Shown in pieces: positions 49,612 to 56,538 of a DNA stretch of 64,000 nt. The stretch is from Planctomycetes bacterium ADurb.Bin069 (GTDB taxonomy: Bacteria > Planctomycetota > UBA8108 > UBA8890 > UBA8898): positions 206,103-270,102 of the forward strand of contig MWEK01000001.1 of NCBI GenBank assembly GCA_002070955.1, read 5' to 3'. The number at the start of each line of letters is the position of its first letter. Positions within the stretch are counted from its first letter, which is position 1. The notes below the pieces were generated by a model. The model searched no databases and was not told the DNA's origin. It saw only the letters and a program-made list of their open reading frames with translations. The translations under genes were made by a program, and so were the position numbers.

Positions 49612-49720
49612 TTATCCTTACCTTGAAGACTGTTTCTTCGACCCTCTCGAGGAATGGCGACAAGGAAGGGAGCATGGGTCACGTGGTAGTCCGGCCTATT
49701 CACCGAGCTACCACTTTTTT
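49612..49720 (+). ncRNA. Predicted free-standing structured small RNA (about 109 nt)
   Basis: It lies between a promoter and an intrinsic terminator with no protein gene downstream on its strand. Helix 1 pairs 49616-49619 and 49621-49625 with 49661-49669 (nine pairs, one bulged A at 49620). Helix 2 pairs 49634-49641 with 49647-49654 (eight pairs including one G-U), closed by a CCCTC loop. An asymmetric internal loop (49626-49633 versus 49655-49660) joins them. GACCC (49640-49644) is complementary to GGGTC (49676-49680), allowing a pseudoknot or alternative fold. The terminator stem follows at 49683-49714. It does not match the SRP RNA, 6S, tmRNA or riboswitch consensus I know. Its 3' end overlaps the heptosyltransferase gene in antisense. 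Confidence 0.6.
49683..49720 (+). terminator. Intrinsic terminator of the ncRNA
   Basis: The stem GTGGTAG/CTACCAC (49683-49689, 49708-49714) is extended by a U-G pair and, after one mismatch, CGG/CCG, giving about 11 pairs around an 8-nt loop. It is followed by TTTTTT (49715-49720). Its 3' arm contains the heptosyltransferase stop codon on the other strand. Confidence 0.8.
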
Positions 49721-50817
49721 GTTGGGGCGCGCGGCGCTCCCGGCGCGCAATTGGGCCGACCCGCCTCCGCGTAGCGCCCCAGCAGTTCCAGCCCCGCCGC
49801 GGCCACCTCGCCGGCCTCTATCTCCGTCATGCAGCGGTGATCGGTCGGACATTCCCTGAAGTGGCAAGGTCCGCACGGCACTTTCTTGGCGATCACACGC
49901 TGGCGCTCCAGACAATAGGCCGTGTACCGCGGATCGGTGGGCCCTACCACCGTCACTACCGGCGTGCCGAGCGCCACGGCGATATGGCGGGTGCCGCTGT
50001 CGGTGGAGAGGAGCAAAGCGCAGCGCGTCATGAACGCCTTCAGCAGTCCGATGGAGAGCAAATCGTTCGCCGTCGAGATGATCGGCGAACGCGCGGAGCG
50101 CGCGATTTCCGCCCCAAGCGCCTCCTCGCCCGGCGCAAGGAACACGATAGCGCGCATCCCCGTCGCGCGGTGAAGCAGCGCGGCCGCCTCCGCGAAGCGT
50201 TCAGGCAGCCACAGCTTGCTGGGCCCGAACGCGGCCCCGGGACTGATCCCTATCAGGCGCTCATCTGCGCCCAGGCCGAAGGCGCGCGCCCTGGCGGCCG
50301 CGCCCTCGCGCTCGGCGTCCGTCACCCGCAGTTCGGGCGCGTCGCCCTGCCACGGGAGGCCGGCGGCCTCGACGATTCGGCGCCAGTACCAGGGCATGGG
50401 CTCCGGCGTCCGGCGGCCGCGCCCCGCGCCGGGCGGCGCGAGCCTGGCGGTCAGAAGGAACCCGCGGCCCTGCCCGCGGTAGCCGATGCGCCGCCGCGCT
50501 CGCGCCGCGAAGGGCATTAGCGCCGAGCGCAGCGAGTTCGGGAGGATCAACGCCAGGTCGAACGCCCCTCGCCGCGACCACCCGAGCCTGAGCGCGCCGG
50601 CGAGGGACTGGTCGTCGAGCGGCACGAACTCGTCCATGAAAGGCAGCCCCGCGAAGAGCTCGCCGAGCTTCGGGCGCGCCGCCGCGGCGATCCGGGCGCC
50701 GGGCGCCCCGGCGCGCACCGCGCGCAGGACGCACGTCGCCATCACCGCGTCGCCCAGCCAATTCGGCATGCGCACGAGCACGCCCGCCGGGCCGTCGCCG
50801 CGCGAACCCGCGTCCAC
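49708..50817 (-). CDS. Glycosyltransferase family 9 (heptosyltransferase-like)
   Basis: This 369-residue GT-B enzyme resembles ADP-heptose:LPS heptosyltransferase II. It starts with VLVRMPNWLGDAVMATCVLR (about 13-32), the acceptor-side motif of WaaF. The nucleotide-sugar site includes ISPGAAFGPSKLWLPERFAE (about 191-210) and LLLSTDSGTRHIAVALGTPV (about 267-286), then GPTDPRYT. The Cys-rich C-terminal signature CGPCHFRECPTDHRCM is characteristic of WaaF-type members. It starts with GTG after GGGGGAT. It follows the PilT gene by 27 bases and is probably co-transcribed with it. It would add heptose to the LPS inner core at the cytoplasmic face. Confidence 0.88.
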   Translation of the reverse strand: MDAGSRGDGPAGVLVRMPNWLGDAVMATCVLRAVRAGAPGARIAAAARPKLGELFAGLPFMDEFVPLDDQSLAGALRLGWSRRGAFDLALILPNSLRSALMPFAARARRRIGYRGQGRGFLLTARLAPPGAGRGRRTPEPMPWYWRRIVEAAGLPWQGDAPELRVTDAEREGAAARARAFGLGADERLIGISPGAAFGPSKLWLPERFAEAAALLHRATGMRAIVFLAPGEEALGAEIARSARSPIISTANDLLSIGLLKAFMTRCALLLSTDSGTRHIAVALGTPVVTVVGPTDPRYTAYCLERQRVIAKKVPCGPCHFRECPTDHRCMTEIEAGEVAAAGLELLGRYAEAGRPNCAPGAPRAPTKKW

Positions 50818-50844
50818 TACGATCCCCCGTCCCGACCGCGGCGC

Positions 50845-51924
50845 CTACTTGCCGCTCTGTTCCCGCTCGAGGAAGCCCTCGAAACGCTTCTTGTCCAAGG
50901 CCCACAGGTGCGCCGAGCGCGCATCGATGAGTCCCGCCTTGTACCTGACCATGATCGAATCGTCCATGAGCTGCATGCCTTCGCCGCGGCCGGCCTCGAT
51001 CAGCGACACGATCTTGTACACCGCGCCCTCGCGGATCATGTTGCCGAGGCTGAAGCTCCAGAGCAGGATTTCGTTCACGGGCACGCGTCCGGCGCCGTCG
51101 CGCGTCGGGATGAGCAACTGCGCGATCACGCCCTTGAGCGCCACGGACAGCATCGTCCGCACCTGGTTCTGCTGGCTCTCGGGGAAGACGTCGATGATGC
51201 GGTCGATCGTCTTCGCCGCGCTGTTGGTGTGCAGGGTCGCGAAGACCAGCGCCCCGAGCTCCGCCGCCGTGATCGCCAGGCCGATCGTCTCCAGATCGCG
51301 CAGCTCGCCCACCAGGATCACGTCCGGATCCTGCCGCGTGGCCGCCCTGAGGGCCGTGGCGAAGCTCTCGGCTTCCTCGCCGACTTCGCGCTGGGTGATG
51401 AAGCTGCGTTTGTTGTCGTGGACGTACTCGATGGGCTCCTCGATCGTGATGATGTGCTTGTGGAAATTGCGGTTGATGTAATCCACGATCGCGGCCAGGG
51501 TCGTGCTCTTGCCGCTGCCCGTGGGGCCCGTGCAGAGAATCAGGCCGTTCCGCAGGTGCGCGTAGGACTCGATCACCTCGGGCACGCCCAGCTCCTTGCA
51601 GGAGCGAATGACCCGCGGGATCAATCGGAACACGGCGCCCATGCCGCGGTGCTGGACGAAATAGTTGACGCGGAAGCGCGCCACTCCCGGCAGCGAGTAG
51701 GCCCAGTCCAAATCGCGGCGCTCGAGGAAGATCCCGCGCCGGCGCTCATCGAGCATGGGCACAAGCAGCTCCTCGACCCGGGCGGACTCCCACGCCGCCT
51801 CGTCCGGCACCGGGTGCAGTTTGCCGTGAATCCTGAACTTCGGCACGGTCCCGGCGGAGATATGGAGATCCGTCCCGTTGCAGTCGCTGAGCTTCTGTAG
51901 GTAACGGTCCAGCGGAAATCCCAC
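50845..51924 (-). CDS. PilT-type twitching motility ATPase
   Basis: This 359-residue hexameric ATPase would power pilus retraction. Features are the N-terminal domain with GTDLHISAG, the Walker A GPTGSGKSTTLAAI (Lys139), the Walker B region HIITIEEPIEYVH, and the His/Asp-box VILVGELRDLETIGLAITAA. LHTNSAAKTIDRIIDVFPES and the PilT-specific LGNMIREG C-terminal stretch follow. It starts with GTG preceded by GGGAGG, 18 bases after the upstream PilT-family gene. The absence of the PilB-type zinc-binding CxxC region supports a retraction ATPase. The pilus itself (pilA, pilB, pilC, pilQ) is not in the window. Confidence 0.92.
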   Translation of the reverse strand: MGFPLDRYLQKLSDCNGTDLHISAGTVPKFRIHGKLHPVPDEAAWESARVEELLVPMLDERRRGIFLERRDLDWAYSLPGVARFRVNYFVQHRGMGAVFRLIPRVIRSCKELGVPEVIESYAHLRNGLILCTGPTGSGKSTTLAAIVDYINRNFHKHIITIEEPIEYVHDNKRSFITQREVGEEAESFATALRAATRQDPDVILVGELRDLETIGLAITAAELGALVFATLHTNSAAKTIDRIIDVFPESQQNQVRTMLSVALKGVIAQLLIPTRDGAGRVPVNEILLWSFSLGNMIREGAVYKIVSLIEAGRGEGMQLMDDSIMVRYKAGLIDARSAHLWALDKKRFEGFLEREQSGK

Positions 51925-51942
51925 GATGCCTCCCGGCCGAGC

Positions 51943-53307
51943 CTACGGCGTTGCGCCCTTCCGCCGCCCGAATCGTTCGGGCAGGTTCGCGTAGTGGCGC
52001 GCGGCCTCCTGCGTGATGAGCCCCTTGTCCAGCAGTTCCTGGATCGAATCGTCCATCAGCCTCATTCCCTGGCGCGCGCCCGTCTGCAGCACCGACGTGA
52101 GCTGAAACGTCTTGCTCTCCCGGATCATGTTGGCCACCGCCGGCGAAGAGTACATGATCTCGAGGGCCGGCTCGCGTCCTTGGCCGTCGCGCCGCGGGAT
52201 CAGTTGCTGCGAGATCACGCCGCGCATGGACTCGGACACCATCGCGCGGATCTGCGGCTGCTCCTTGGGCGGGAAGACATCGATGATCCGGTCGACGGAG
52301 CGCACCGCATTGGTGGTGTGCAACGTTGCCAGAACCAGGTGCCCGGTCTCGGCGGCGGTGATGGCGATCGACACCGTTTCCAGGTCGCGCATCTCGCCGA
52401 TGACGATGACGTCCGGATCCGCGCGCAGCGCCGACCGCAGCGCCGTGGCGAAGCTGTTCGTATGGATCTTGACCTGGCGCTGGTTCACGTTGCACCGGCG
52501 GCTTTCGAAGAGATACTCGATGGGATCCTCGACGATCACGATGTGGTCTTGCCGCTCCTCGTTGATAAGCTGGACCAGGGCGGCCATGGTGGCGGACTTG
52601 CCGGAGCCGGCCGGGCCGGTGATCAAGACGATGCCCTGCGAGTACCGCGTGAAGCGTTTGATGTGGGCGGGAAGATGCAGTTCCTCCACCGTGGGTATCC
52701 GCGCCGGAATCACGCGGAAAACCGCGTCCGTTCCGAGCCGCTCCTTGAAAACGCTGGTCCGGTAGCGGCCGTGGTCCGTCTCCAGGCAGAAGTCCACATC
52801 CCAGTGCTTTTGGAAGATAGCGCGCTCGTAATCCCCGAGAAGGGCATCGATCAGCCGCGCCAGCTCATCGGCCCGGTACGGGGGGTGCTTCAAGTAGACG
52901 AGCGCGCCGTGCAGCCGGACGAAGGGCGGCGCGCCCACCTGGCAGTGCAGGTCGGAGACTCCGCAGGCGCGCACTGCCCTGAGAAGCTCGTGCAGACTCC
53001 GGCCGGCGAGATGCCCGAAATCGCGCTGCGCCATCTCCGCCGTCGTGACGACGGGCACGTCCGGCGCCGGGGACGCCGCGGACGCGGCCGCGGGCGCATC
53101 GGCCTGCTCGTGGTTCTTCCTGCGAACCCGCTGCGCGATGAGCTCGACCTGCTTCTCGCTGAGAATTCCCTTGGCGCGCAGCACCGTGCCCAGATCCTTG
53201 CCCTCGCGCTCGGCGATCGCCATGGATTCCTTGACCTGGGAATCCGAGGCCAGCTTGTTGTGGACGACGATGCGCCCGAACAAGACCTCGTCGCTGCTGA
53301 GGGCCAT
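51943..53307 (-). CDS. PilT/PilU-like ATPase with extra N-terminal domain
   Basis: This is a 454-residue paralogue of the adjacent PilT. Residues 1-65 form an extra domain (VLFGRIVVHNKLASDSQVKE, LRAKGILSEKQVELIAQRV) resembling the small T2SE/PilZ-like N-domain of GspE-type ATPases. An Ala/Pro linker follows. The core has SDLHCQVGAPPFVRLHG, Walker A GPAGSGKSATMAAL (Lys237), Walker B region HIVIVEDPIEYLF, GEMRDLETVSIAITAAETGH and LHTTNAVRSVDRIIDVFP. The C-terminus has NMIRESKTFQL. AAGGAG lies before the ATG. It leads the operon with pilT. It is probably an accessory retraction or regulatory motor, like PilU. Confidence 0.88.
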   Translation of the reverse strand: MALSSDEVLFGRIVVHNKLASDSQVKESMAIAEREGKDLGTVLRAKGILSEKQVELIAQRVRRKNHEQADAPAAASAASPAPDVPVVTTAEMAQRDFGHLAGRSLHELLRAVRACGVSDLHCQVGAPPFVRLHGALVYLKHPPYRADELARLIDALLGDYERAIFQKHWDVDFCLETDHGRYRTSVFKERLGTDAVFRVIPARIPTVEELHLPAHIKRFTRYSQGIVLITGPAGSGKSATMAALVQLINEERQDHIVIVEDPIEYLFESRRCNVNQRQVKIHTNSFATALRSALRADPDVIVIGEMRDLETVSIAITAAETGHLVLATLHTTNAVRSVDRIIDVFPPKEQPQIRAMVSESMRGVISQQLIPRRDGQGREPALEIMYSSPAVANMIRESKTFQLTSVLQTGARQGMRLMDDSIQELLDKGLITQEAARHYANLPERFGRRKGATP

Positions 53308-53359
53308 GCCTGGTCTCCTTCTTGCTTCCCGCGCCGGCGCGGCCGCCGCGTTACCGTGG

Positions 53360-53368
53360 ATGATACCA
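53360..53368 (-). promoter_or_regulatory. Extended -10 element for the PilT operon
   Basis: On the minus strand TGGTATCAT gives an extended -10 (TATCAT at 53360-53365), inside a small hairpin CGTGG/CCACG (53355-53370). The start is predicted near 53353, 46 bases before the ATG at 53307. No -35 match is clear. Confidence 0.4.
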
Positions 53369-53420
53369 CGCGCTCACCGGCCCAGTAAGCGACCCGAACG
53401 CCGTCGCCGCCGCGCGGGCG

Positions 53421-54464
53421 TCACCCGCGCGCCGTCCCCGTGCGCGCTCGGATGAGCGCCCAGAGCGCCGCTTCGCCCTCGAGGATGCGCGTCTCGATGG
53501 CCATCACCACCCAGGGCATGCGCGTCCAGCGCGGATCGATCTTCGTGGCATCCTTCGCCGTCGTCAGCACGGCCCCGGCGCCGGACTCGGCCGCGTGTTT
53601 CTCGATCGCCGCGGCATCCTTGGCCCGCCACCGATGGTGATCGCCGAGCGCGGCCCGCGCGGCCACGCTCAGCCCCTCCCGCGCCGCCCGGGCCACAAAG
53701 GCGCCGGGGTTGCCGATCCCGCACGCCGCCGCCACCGGACCGGCGGGTCGCGCGCAGGGCAGGCCAGCCAGATCCGTGTACGCCCGCACCGCTTCTCCCG
53801 CGCACGCGACGGCGAGATTAGGAAAACTCGCGCGCACGTACCCCGTCACCCGCGAGAGCACGCCCGCCGGCACGAGGTCGGCGCGCGTCACCACCACGGC
53901 GTGCGCCCGTCCCAGCGCGCGCACGTCCTCGCGCAACATGCCCGCCGGAACGACCTTGTCGTCCTCCGGCGGGCGCGTTGCATCGATCAGCACCAGATCG
54001 ACATCGCGGTGGAGCGCCCAGTGCTGGAACCCGTCATCGAGAATGAAGATTCCGGGCGGTTCGGGCTCCGCCAGCGCGGCCGCGGCCCGGCGGCGCCGGT
54101 CGCGGCCCACCAGAACGCGAACCCCGGGAAGCGCCTCCGCGATCTCCCGCGGCTCGTCGCAGCCCCCCCCGCCGCTCCGGTAGCCGCGCGTGAGCACCGC
54201 GGGGCGCAGCCCCTCGGCCGCCAGCCGCCGCGCCAGATAGACGACGAACGGCGTTTTGCCCGTGCCCCCGAGGCTGATATTCCCCACGCTCACCACCGGC
54301 CGCGGCAGCGTCCGCCGCCGCGTCAACGCCCGATCGACGCGCATCCCGAGACGCCACGCCTGCGCCAGCGCCGCTCGGAGCGGCCCGGCGGCGCGAGGCG
54401 CGGCTCCCGGCGGCTCGGCTGCCCGGAGCCGCTCGCCGGAAGGAGCGCGCGCGCCGGTCATCAT
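53421..54464 (-). CDS. lpxK: Tetraacyldisaccharide 4'-kinase (lipid A biosynthesis)
   Basis: This 347-residue membrane-associated kinase adds the 4'-phosphate to the lipid A precursor. Signatures are RPVVSVGNISLGGTGKTPFV with the P-loop (about 55-74), AVLTRGYRS, and the catalytic block FILDDGFQHWALHRDVDLVL (about 142-161). GRAHAVVVTRA and the C-terminal LTTAKDATKI also match. The hydrophobic N-terminal anchor is replaced by an Ala/Pro/Arg-rich segment, so membrane attachment is weaker than in E. coli LpxK. The ATG overlaps the preceding gene's stop by 4 bp (ATGA). Together with kdsA this shows a lipid A-Kdo-type outer membrane. Confidence 0.95.
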   Translation of the reverse strand: MMTGARAPSGERLRAAEPPGAAPRAAGPLRAALAQAWRLGMRVDRALTRRRTLPRPVVSVGNISLGGTGKTPFVVYLARRLAAEGLRPAVLTRGYRSGGGGCDEPREIAEALPGVRVLVGRDRRRRAAAALAEPEPPGIFILDDGFQHWALHRDVDLVLIDATRPPEDDKVVPAGMLREDVRALGRAHAVVVTRADLVPAGVLSRVTGYVRASFPNLAVACAGEAVRAYTDLAGLPCARPAGPVAAACGIGNPGAFVARAAREGLSVAARAALGDHHRWRAKDAAAIEKHAAESGAGAVLTTAKDATKIDPRWTRMPWVVMAIETRILEGEAALWALIRARTGTARG

Positions 54465-55429
54465 GCTCTAGAATGTCCGTTTGCTTCGCGCTCGGCGCCG
54501 CACTCCGCCCGGCCCGCCAAAGCCCATGCGCACCGCCGCGCCGCCGCGCCGTCGCACACGGCCTGGGCCAGGCCGGCGGGAATCGCGGCCTCGCCGCCGA
54601 AGGCGCCGGCCAGCGCGCCGCACACGAATCCCGCGGCGCAGCCGCCTCCGCTCTTCAGCGCGATCAGAAGAGCGCGGCCGCAATCATACGGGCTCTTCAC
54701 GAAGCTCATCAAGCCGGCAAACACCGGCCGCATGGCCGGTGCGCGATTCCCTAAGGGACAGGCCCCGTCGCGCTCCGCCCGAAAAAGGGCATCCGGGATC
54801 GCGTCCACGCCGGCGGCGACCGTCTCCGAGAACTTCCGCGCCCCGTCTCGCGCCGTGTCGAGGATGGCGCCGAGCACGATCTCCCCGGCGTTCAAGCAGT
54901 GGCGGACGGCCGCCAGAAAAACGGCGGCGGCCGCAAGAACCTCAGGCGCATCCTGCCCGGTGCAGCGCGCCGCCGCCGCGAGATCGCGGTAAAGGGCTTC
55001 TTCATGCGGAGATCCGCACAGGGCAAGCGGCAGGAGATGGATCGGCGGCTCGGCCTCGGCCCGCGGGGCGCACGAACCGCCGCGCGACCAGGCATCCAGA
55101 GCGGCCAGCAACCCCGCGGGCGGTTCCACAAGGAGCCGATCCCGCGCCGGCGGGAACAGGAAGCGCCCCACCGTTTCGCCGGGAGCCTCGCCGGAGGTAT
55201 CGGCCAACGCCTCGGCTGCCGCCAGCAAGAGCTGGGTGAACGCGGTCGTGCGGCCGGCGGGGTACCTGCCGGAGCGATGGGCGTGGAAGGCCTGCACCGC
55301 CTCGCGCCCGAGCGCCCCCGTGAAAACCGGCGAGAGGCCCTGGAAGGGAAACGCGAGCGCATCTCCCACCGCGGCTCCCAGGAGGGATCCGACCACCTTG
55401 TCGGCACTTATCGGAAACATAGCGCTCAT
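54461..55429 (-). CDS. ADP-ribosylglycohydrolase-fold protein lacking metal-binding aspartates
   Basis: This 322-residue all-helical protein of the ADP-ribosylglycohydrolase (DraG/ARH) fold begins KVVGSLLGAAVGDALAFPF (11-29), the usual opening motif. In active enzymes a T-D-D-T-Q-L motif and a later G-G-D-T-D-T motif bind two magnesium ions. Here the first reads TAFTQL within GRTTAFTQLLLAAAEAL (59-75), and the second reads SGGGCAAGFVCGALAGA (260-276). Both aspartate pairs are gone. The start at 55429 follows GGGGAG, with a Met at 55420 as alternative. It overlaps lpxK and is divergent from kdsA, so a structural or regulatory role in LPS synthesis is plausible. Confidence 0.78.
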   Translation of the reverse strand: MSAMFPISADKVVGSLLGAAVGDALAFPFQGLSPVFTGALGREAVQAFHAHRSGRYPAGRTTAFTQLLLAAAEALADTSGEAPGETVGRFLFPPARDRLLVEPPAGLLAALDAWSRGGSCAPRAEAEPPIHLLPLALCGSPHEEALYRDLAAAARCTGQDAPEVLAAAAVFLAAVRHCLNAGEIVLGAILDTARDGARKFSETVAAGVDAIPDALFRAERDGACPLGNRAPAMRPVFAGLMSFVKSPYDCGRALLIALKSGGGCAAGFVCGALAGAFGGEAAIPAGLAQAVCDGAAARRCAWALAGRAECGAEREANGHSRA

Positions 55430-55485
55430 ATCATATCGGCTCTCCCCTTCAGATCGGAAGATCGCGGTCCTCCGCTTCAATCGAC

Positions 55486-55515
55486 TTGCGCCGCCCCGGC
55501 AAGGGCCGTTATATT
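55486..55515 (+). promoter_or_regulatory. Predicted promoter for kdsA
   Basis: TTGCGC (55486-55491) and TATATT (55510-55515) are separated by 18 bases. Transcription would start near 55522, leaving a leader of about 90 nt before the GTG start. Confidence 0.4.
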
Positions 55516-55613
55516 CGAACGCGCGCGGCCTTGCGGCCGGCGCGGATTATCGGCGCGCGCGCCGGCGTTAAAGAGGCCGCTGAGAGGATCGGCGCGCCCC
55601 GGGAGTTCGGCAG

Positions 55614-56453
55614 GTGAAAATCGCAACACGCGTGGTTCGATCGGGGGCGCTGTCCGTGGGCGGCGACGCGCAGCTTCTCCTCATCGCCGGCCCCTGCGTG
55701 ATCGAGAACTGGGAAACACTCTGCGCCGCGGCCGACGGCCTGCGCGCCGCCGCCGACGGTCTCCCCTTCACCCTCGTTTTCAAGGCTTCCTACGACAAGG
55801 CCAACCGCTCTTCTCCGGACTCCTACCGCGGCCCCGGCCTGGAACGAGGCCTGGAAATCCTCGCCCGTCTGCGCGAGCGCAGCGGGCTGCCCATCACGTC
55901 GGATGTGCACACGCCCGAGGAGGCGGCGCGGGCCCGGGAAGTCCTCGACATTATCCAGATTCCGGCCCTGCTCTGCCGCCAAAACGATCTGATCGCCGCG
56001 GCGGCGCAGAGCGGCCGCATCGTCAACGTGAAGAAGGGACAGTTCCTGGCGCCCGCCGAAATGCCGAACCGCCTCCTGGCCGCGCGCGGCCCCGATGGCT
56101 CGGCCCGCGCCATCGCCACGGAACGCGGCACCTTCTTCGGCTATCACAACCTCGTCAACGACTTCAAGGGCGTCGCGGCGATCCGCGCCGCGGGGATCCC
56201 CACGATTTTCGATGCCACCCACAGCGTGCAACTGCCCGGCGGCCGCGGAGCCTCCAGCGGCGGAGAGCGCGAGTACGCGCCCGCGCTGGCCCGCGCGGCG
56301 GCCGGGGCGGGAATCGACGGCTTCTTCTTCGAGGTGCACCCCGACCCGGAAAAAGCCCGCTGCGACGGGCCGAACTGCCTGGCTCTGGGCGGATTGCGAA
56401 GGCTGCTGGAGGAACTGGCGGGAATCGACGCGCTGGTACGGCGCGGTCCATAG
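55614..56453 (+). CDS. kdsA: 3-deoxy-8-phosphooctulonate synthase
   Basis: This 279-residue aldolase-type enzyme condenses arabinose-5-phosphate with phosphoenolpyruvate to form Kdo-8-phosphate, needed for the LPS core. Signatures are LLLIAGPCVIENWETLCAAA (about 21-40), FKASYDKANRSSPDSYRGPG (about 58-77), SDVHTPEEA, QIPALLCRQNDLI, VKKGQFLAPAEM and ATHSVQLPGG. FFFEVHPDPEKARCDGPN closes the barrel. AGPCVIE with Cys, and the later HPDPEKA, suggest the metal-dependent type, though no single position seen here decides it. The GTG start follows GGGAG. It is divergent from the lpxK-ADP-ribosylglycohydrolase-like pair. Arabinose-5-phosphate isomerase (kdsD) is not in the window. Confidence 0.96.
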   Translation: MKIATRVVRSGALSVGGDAQLLLIAGPCVIENWETLCAAADGLRAAADGLPFTLVFKASYDKANRSSPDSYRGPGLERGLEILARLRERSGLPITSDVHTPEEAARAREVLDIIQIPALLCRQNDLIAAAAQSGRIVNVKKGQFLAPAEMPNRLLAARGPDGSARAIATERGTFFGYHNLVNDFKGVAAIRAAGIPTIFDATHSVQLPGGRGASSGGEREYAPALARAAAGAGIDGFFFEVHPDPEKARCDGPNCLALGGLRRLLEELAGIDALVRRGP

Positions 56454-56538
56454 GCCGAAAGCACGCCGGGGGAGGCGGCCGGCGCGGCGCGCGCGGGCCG
56501 ACAGGCTCAATCAGGTCCGCCGCGCCCGGTCCCGGCGC

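Larger units (their letters stand above)
49402..49707. other. 306-bp gene-free region carrying the predicted non-coding RNA
   Basis: The left part (49409-49414) has the -10 for the small Cys-rich gene on the minus strand. Bases 49415-49575 show nothing definite. From 49577 onward a plus-strand promoter, structured RNA and terminator are present and are listed separately. This stretch is noticeably more AT-rich than its surroundings. Confidence 0.6.

Noticed and set aside
49612..49720. The small RNA as SRP (4.5S) RNA, because of GGAAGG-like sequence
   Set aside because: GGAAGGGAGC looks partly like the SRP loop, but the conserved symmetric loop and closing pairs are absent and these bases are paired in helix 1.
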